Positions 7,360 through 9,824 of a stretch of 9,824 bases of DNA are shown one piece after another (the first letter of the stretch is position 1; every line of letters starts with the position of its first letter). A program made the translations under genes and the position numbers. This DNA is from Bacteroidota bacterium (GTDB lineage: Bacteria; Bacteroidota; Bacteroidia; Flavobacteriales; Flavobacteriaceae). The notes beneath the pieces were generated by a model. The model saw only the letters and a list, made by a program, of their open reading frames with translations, was not told the DNA's origin and ran no database searches. The DNA is taken from positions 1 to 9,824 of the forward strand of contig JAJYTI010000073.1 of assembly GCA_021793135.1 (NCBI GenBank). Direction: 5' to 3'.

Positions 7360-7602
7360 ATTTAAATACATATGAAAATATTGATATCTGTGTTATTCTT
7401 TTGACAATCAGCTGATTTGCCTTCTAATGTATAGCTAATGAGCGCTTATAGATGATGAAGCTTAAAATTATTTTTAAAATATATTATTTCCTCAAGTCTT
7501 TTTTTATCTATCTAGAACCAATGATAACCTCATGTAGATATTTTAAAAGCAAAAAAAAATTAGAACTCAACTTTCTAGGTGGTTTTTTCAGAATAAAAGC
7601 GT

Positions 7603-7610
7603 TATTTTTA
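7603..7610 (+). promoter_or_regulatory. Weak candidate -7 element for recA
   Basis: TATTTTTA matches TAnnTTTG at all informative positions except the final G, and ends 20 nt before the recA ATG, a spacing like that of the element at 450-457. No -33 TTG is present at 19-21 nt upstream, where the sequence is the T-run of 7583-7588. I see no obvious LexA-type operator overlapping it. Confidence 0.25.
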
Positions 7611-7630
7611 CAGTTAAATTATTAGTTAAC

Positions 7631-8644
7631 ATGAGCAAAGAACAAGAAGCAAAACTAAAAGCTTTACAACTTACTTTATCCAAGTTAGATAAAACATATG
7701 GGAAAGGTGCGGTAATGCGTTTGGGAGACTCGGCAATACAAGAAGTAGAGGTAATTCCGAGTGGGTCGCTAGGATTAGATGTAGCATTAGGAGTAGGAGG
7801 TTATCCAAGAGGAAGAGTTATTGAAATATATGGTCCAGAATCTTCTGGTAAAACAACATTAACTTTACATGCTATAGCTGAAGCACAAAAGCAAGGAGGT
7901 ATTGCAGCTTTTATCGATGCAGAACACGCATTCGATAGATACTATGCAGCAAACCTAGGAATAGATGTAGAAAATCTGATTATTTCTCAACCAGATAACG
8001 GTGAGCAAGCTTTAGAGATTGCAGATAATTTAATTCGAAGTGGAGCAATAGATATCATTGTTGTAGACTCTGTAGCAGCACTGACTCCAAAAAGTGAGAT
8101 AGAAGGAGAAATGGGAGATTCCAAAATGGGATTGCACGCACGTTTAATGTCTCAAGCGCTGCGTAAGCTAACCTCTTCTATTAGCAAAACAAATTGTACT
8201 GTAATTTTTATTAACCAGCTTCGTGAGAAGATTGGAGTAATGTTTGGTAACCCAGAAACTACCACAGGTGGTAATGCATTAAAATTCTATGCGTCTGTAC
8301 GTTTAGATATTCGTCGTTCTACGCAGATTAAAGATGCAGAGAACAATGTAATGGGTAATAAAACCAGAGTTAAAGTTGTAAAAAACAAAGTAGCGCCACC
8401 ATTTAAAAATGCAGAATTCGATATTATGTATGGCGAAGGAGTTTCTAAAGTAGGTGAGATTATAGACCTAGGAGTAGACTTCGATATTATCGATAAAAAA
8501 GGATCTTGGTATAGTTATGGAGAAACACGACTAGGACAAGGCCGTGATGCTGTAAAAGTATTACTAGACGATAATCCAGAATTAATGGAAGAGTTAGAAC
8601 TGAAAATAAAAAACAGAATCCAAGGAAAAGAAGAGGAAGAATAA
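7631..8644 (+). CDS. recA: Recombinase RecA
   Basis: This is the ATP-dependent strand-exchange protein of homologous recombination, and the co-protease that triggers LexA self-cleavage where an SOS system exists. It has 337 residues, with the normal RecA plan: an N-terminal polymerisation helix (about 4-30), Walker A GPESSGKT (68-75), the catalytic glutamate in DAEHA (Glu98), Walker B IIVVDS (142-147, Asp146), loop L1 EGEMGDSKMG (158-167), the MSQALRKL segment, loop L2 around FGNPETTTGG, and the KNKVAPPF stretch of the core. The C-terminus is acidic (GKEEEE), as in other RecA proteins, where it tempers DNA binding. The ATG start gives the expected MSKEQEAKLKAL N-terminus and is preceded by an A/T-rich leader without a Shine-Dalgarno sequence. 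The gene stands alone between two terminators, so it is probably transcribed by itself. Confidence 0.98.
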   Translation: MSKEQEAKLKALQLTLSKLDKTYGKGAVMRLGDSAIQEVEVIPSGSLGLDVALGVGGYPRGRVIEIYGPESSGKTTLTLHAIAEAQKQGGIAAFIDAEHAFDRYYAANLGIDVENLIISQPDNGEQALEIADNLIRSGAIDIIVVDSVAALTPKSEIEGEMGDSKMGLHARLMSQALRKLTSSISKTNCTVIFINQLREKIGVMFGNPETTTGGNALKFYASVRLDIRRSTQIKDAENNVMGNKTRVKVVKNKVAPPFKNAEFDIMYGEGVSKVGEIIDLGVDFDIIDKKGSWYSYGETRLGQGRDAVKVLLDDNPELMEELELKIKNRIQGKEEEE

Positions 8645-8678
8645 AAATTGCTTAACAAAAGCAACCTTTTTTAATTTT

Positions 8679-8704
8679 AGGCATCTGCTATATAGTAGGT
8701 GCCT
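8679..8704 (+). terminator. Intrinsic terminator of recA
   Basis: AGGCATCTGCTA (8679-8690) pairs with TAGTAGGTGCCT (8693-8704) over 12 positions, with two G-T wobbles, and is followed by the T-rich tail TTATTATTTATT. It begins 35 nt after the recA stop. It also contains the GTG at 8699 that is the most upstream possible start for the next reading frame, which argues against that start. Confidence 0.85.
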
Positions 8705-8782
8705 TTATTATTTATTAGGAACAAATTTTATAATTTAGAGACTTTAGAATCTCGTTTCTTTCATAATAAAGCATATACTAAA

Positions 8783-9358
8783 TTGGAATTAGAAGACCTT
8801 ATAACACGATGTAAACAGCAAGATAGAGAAGCGCAGAGCTTACTCTATAAGCGTTATGCAGATGTGTTATTTGGACAGTGTTTGAAGTATGCAGCTAGTT
8901 ATGAAGAAGCACAAGACCATTTGCAAGAAAGCTTTTTAACCATTTTTGATAAAATAAAACAATACCAAGGGAAAGGCTCTTTTGAAGGATGGATGAAGCG
9001 CATAGCTATCAATACGGTCTTACAAAGCTATAGGAAGAAAAAAGAAGTGCCTTTAGAAAAAGAAGAATTGCTTAAAGCAAAAGAAAAAGAGCAATCAATT
9101 GATATAGAGGGCATAAGTAATGAAGATTTATCATTATCTTTCCTATTGACTATTGTACGAGAATTACCAGAAAAATATCGGATGGTTTTTAACTTATACG
9201 TATTGGATGGCTACTCACATAAAGAAATAGCAGAAATGCTAGATATATCAGAAGGAACCTCGAAATCTAATTTATTTAGGGCAAGAGCAAATTTAGCAGA
9301 TAAAATAAAAGAATATAAAGAAGAAAATCGGTTTACCGACGACCATGAAAAAAAATAA
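8783..9358 (+). CDS. ECF-type RNA polymerase sigma-70 factor
   Basis: An extracytoplasmic-function sigma factor of 191 residues from the TTG at 8783. Region 2 (about 18-85) has the core-binding and -10 recognition helices (LYKRYADVLFGQCLKYA, EEAQDHLQESFLTIFDKI, GSFEGWMKRIAINT). A charged linker (about 86-124) is followed by region 4 (about 125-178: LPEKYRMVFNLYVLDG, YSHKEIAEMLDISEGTSKSN), the helix-turn-helix that reads the -35 element. The frame is open up to a GTG at 8699, which would add 28 residues, but that codon lies within the recA terminator and the extra residues resemble no sigma segment. Flavobacterial relatives I recall begin at the position equivalent to ELEDLI, so TTG is preferred. 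Its 3' end overlaps the next gene by 14 nt, the usual arrangement for a sigma and its membrane regulator. The signal and target genes are unknown. Confidence 0.9.
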   Translation: MELEDLITRCKQQDREAQSLLYKRYADVLFGQCLKYAASYEEAQDHLQESFLTIFDKIKQYQGKGSFEGWMKRIAINTVLQSYRKKKEVPLEKEELLKAKEKEQSIDIEGISNEDLSLSFLLTIVRELPEKYRMVFNLYVLDGYSHKEIAEMLDISEGTSKSNLFRARANLADKIKEYKEENRFTDDHEKK

Positions 9359-9824
9359 CGATTTAGATAAACTGTTTCGCGATAAGCTTCAAAACTTAAA
9401 AGTATCTCCGCCAGAAGGTACTTGGGAAGCGATTGCCGAAAAGTTGCCTTCCGAGAAGAAAAGGCGACCAGTAGTTCTATGGTGGTGGTCGGCAGCAGCG
9501 GTATTCCTTATTTTATTTTCCGCAGGCGCTTTCTATTGGTTAAATGGAGAGGATAATTCCACAATTCAAATAGTAGAAACAGAAAACACCACAAAACCTT
9601 CTACTAAGGCGAATCAAAACAATATTATTGCAGTTGAATCCGATTCAAAACACGAACCTTCTAAACAACTCATAACTAACGAAGATTTAGATGTAGAAAC
9701 AATAAGATCTACCTCGAACGATAAAGTTGTAGCAGACGCATCTTCGCAAAAAACTATTCAATCATCGAAAGATAACTCTATAAATAGAGCTAGAATAAAT
9801 AATAGTACAGAACCAAAATTGGGA
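9345..9824 (+). CDS. Putative single-pass anti-sigma factor (3' partial)
   Basis: An ATG at 9345, overlapping the sigma gene's end in another frame, opens a frame of 160 codons that runs off the window. Residues 1-42 are a polar, presumably cytoplasmic head (NNDLDKLFRDKLQNL, then SPPEGTWEAIAEKL, then a basic EKKRR). The PP...W..I pattern is seen in Bacteroidota proteins encoded beside ECF sigma factors. Residues 43-66 are one transmembrane helix starting with a WWW cluster. From 67 on, the sequence is Ser/Thr/Asn/Lys-rich and lacks hydrophobic segments, so it is probably a flexible periplasmic linker. The pairing and topology suggest it holds the sigma factor at the inner membrane. The C-terminal domain is not in the window; relatives with this layout can end in an outer-membrane beta-barrel, but that cannot be seen here. 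Confidence 0.75.
   Translation, partial: MKKNNDLDKLFRDKLQNLKVSPPEGTWEAIAEKLPSEKKRRPVVLWWWSAAAVFLILFSAGAFYWLNGEDNSTIQIVETENTTKPSTKANQNNIIAVESDSKHEPSKQLITNEDLDVETIRSTSNDKVVADASSQKTIQSSKDNSINRARINNSTEPKLG

Larger units (their letters stand above)
7218..7630. other. 413-nt intergenic region upstream of recA
   Basis: No convincing gene lies here. The interval holds the terminator at 7326-7359, a perfect 12-bp palindrome AATCAGCTGATT at 7406-7417, a nine-A run at 7551-7559, a second copy of TAGGTGGTTTTTT at 7576-7588, and a weak -7-like element at 7603-7610. A short reading frame at 7372 (MKILISVLFF then stop) looks like the beginning of a signal peptide and may be a gene remnant. A 57-codon frame at 7452-7625 is low-complexity Phe/Ile/Lys/Leu and is not considered real. 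Confidence 0.6.

Noticed and set aside
7503..7578. TAGAAC direct repeats (7513 and 7561) as a LexA/SOS operator for recA
   Set aside because: Neither copy forms the GAAC-N4-GTTC dyad of the Bacillus type nor a CTG-N10-CAG box, and 6-nt repeats are expected by chance.
7551..7588. A/T-rich A-run and T-run as a second terminator of the envelope operon
   Set aside because: Only a 5-bp TAGAA/TTCTA stem precedes the T-run, too weak for a confident terminator call, so it is recorded only as an observation about the duplicated arm.
7452..7625. 57-codon + strand frame ending 5 nt before recA
   Set aside because: Its product is low-complexity Phe/Ile/Lys/Leu typical of translated A/T-rich non-coding DNA, it runs through the poly-A tract and the putative recA promoter, and it resembles no family.

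Overview
The window looks like chromosomal DNA from a member of the Bacteroidota, most likely a Flavobacteriaceae species. The evidence is the low GC content, the near absence of Shine-Dalgarno sequences, a TAnnTTTG-type -7 promoter element, Bacteroidota-type lipoprotein and envelope families, and protein sequences such as the flippase, DUF4292, RecA and the ECF sigma factor that read like flavobacterial versions. I saw no mobile element, CRISPR array, tRNA or rRNA. All convincing genes are on the + strand.

Layout. Bases 1-374 are the 3' end of an outer-membrane beta-barrel protein. After a 108-nt gap carrying a plausible promoter comes a tightly packed run of six genes (483-6800; gaps of 11, 21, 9, 36 and 4 nt): a Wzx/PST-type polysaccharide flippase, dUTPase (dut), a sugar-phosphate nucleotidyltransferase with a left-handed beta-helix tail, an exported TPR protein, a DUF4292 lipoprotein, and an EnvC-like murein hydrolase activator whose LytM domain has lost its metal ligands. 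A small unrecognised exported or membrane-anchored protein (6867-7217) follows. An intrinsic terminator at 7326-7359 probably ends this transcription unit. Apart from dut, the theme is the cell envelope: activated-sugar supply, lipid-linked glycan flipping, lipoprotein or outer-membrane biogenesis, and septal peptidoglycan splitting.

A 413-nt non-coding interval (7218-7630) precedes recA (7631-8644), which ends at a strong hairpin terminator (8679-8704). Next is an ECF sigma-70 factor, whose true start is probably the TTG at 8783 rather than an upstream GTG lying inside the recA terminator. It overlaps by 14 nt a gene that runs off the window end. The visible 160 residues of that last gene are a short cytoplasmic head, one transmembrane helix and a long polar low-complexity periplasmic stretch. 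This suggests a membrane-spanning anti-sigma partner, possibly of the kind that carries an outer-membrane barrel at its C-terminus.

The most interesting points are the sigma/putative anti-sigma pair, the orphan 116-residue protein at the end of the envelope operon, and the duplicated terminator arm upstream of recA. Most of the window is otherwise conserved core genome.
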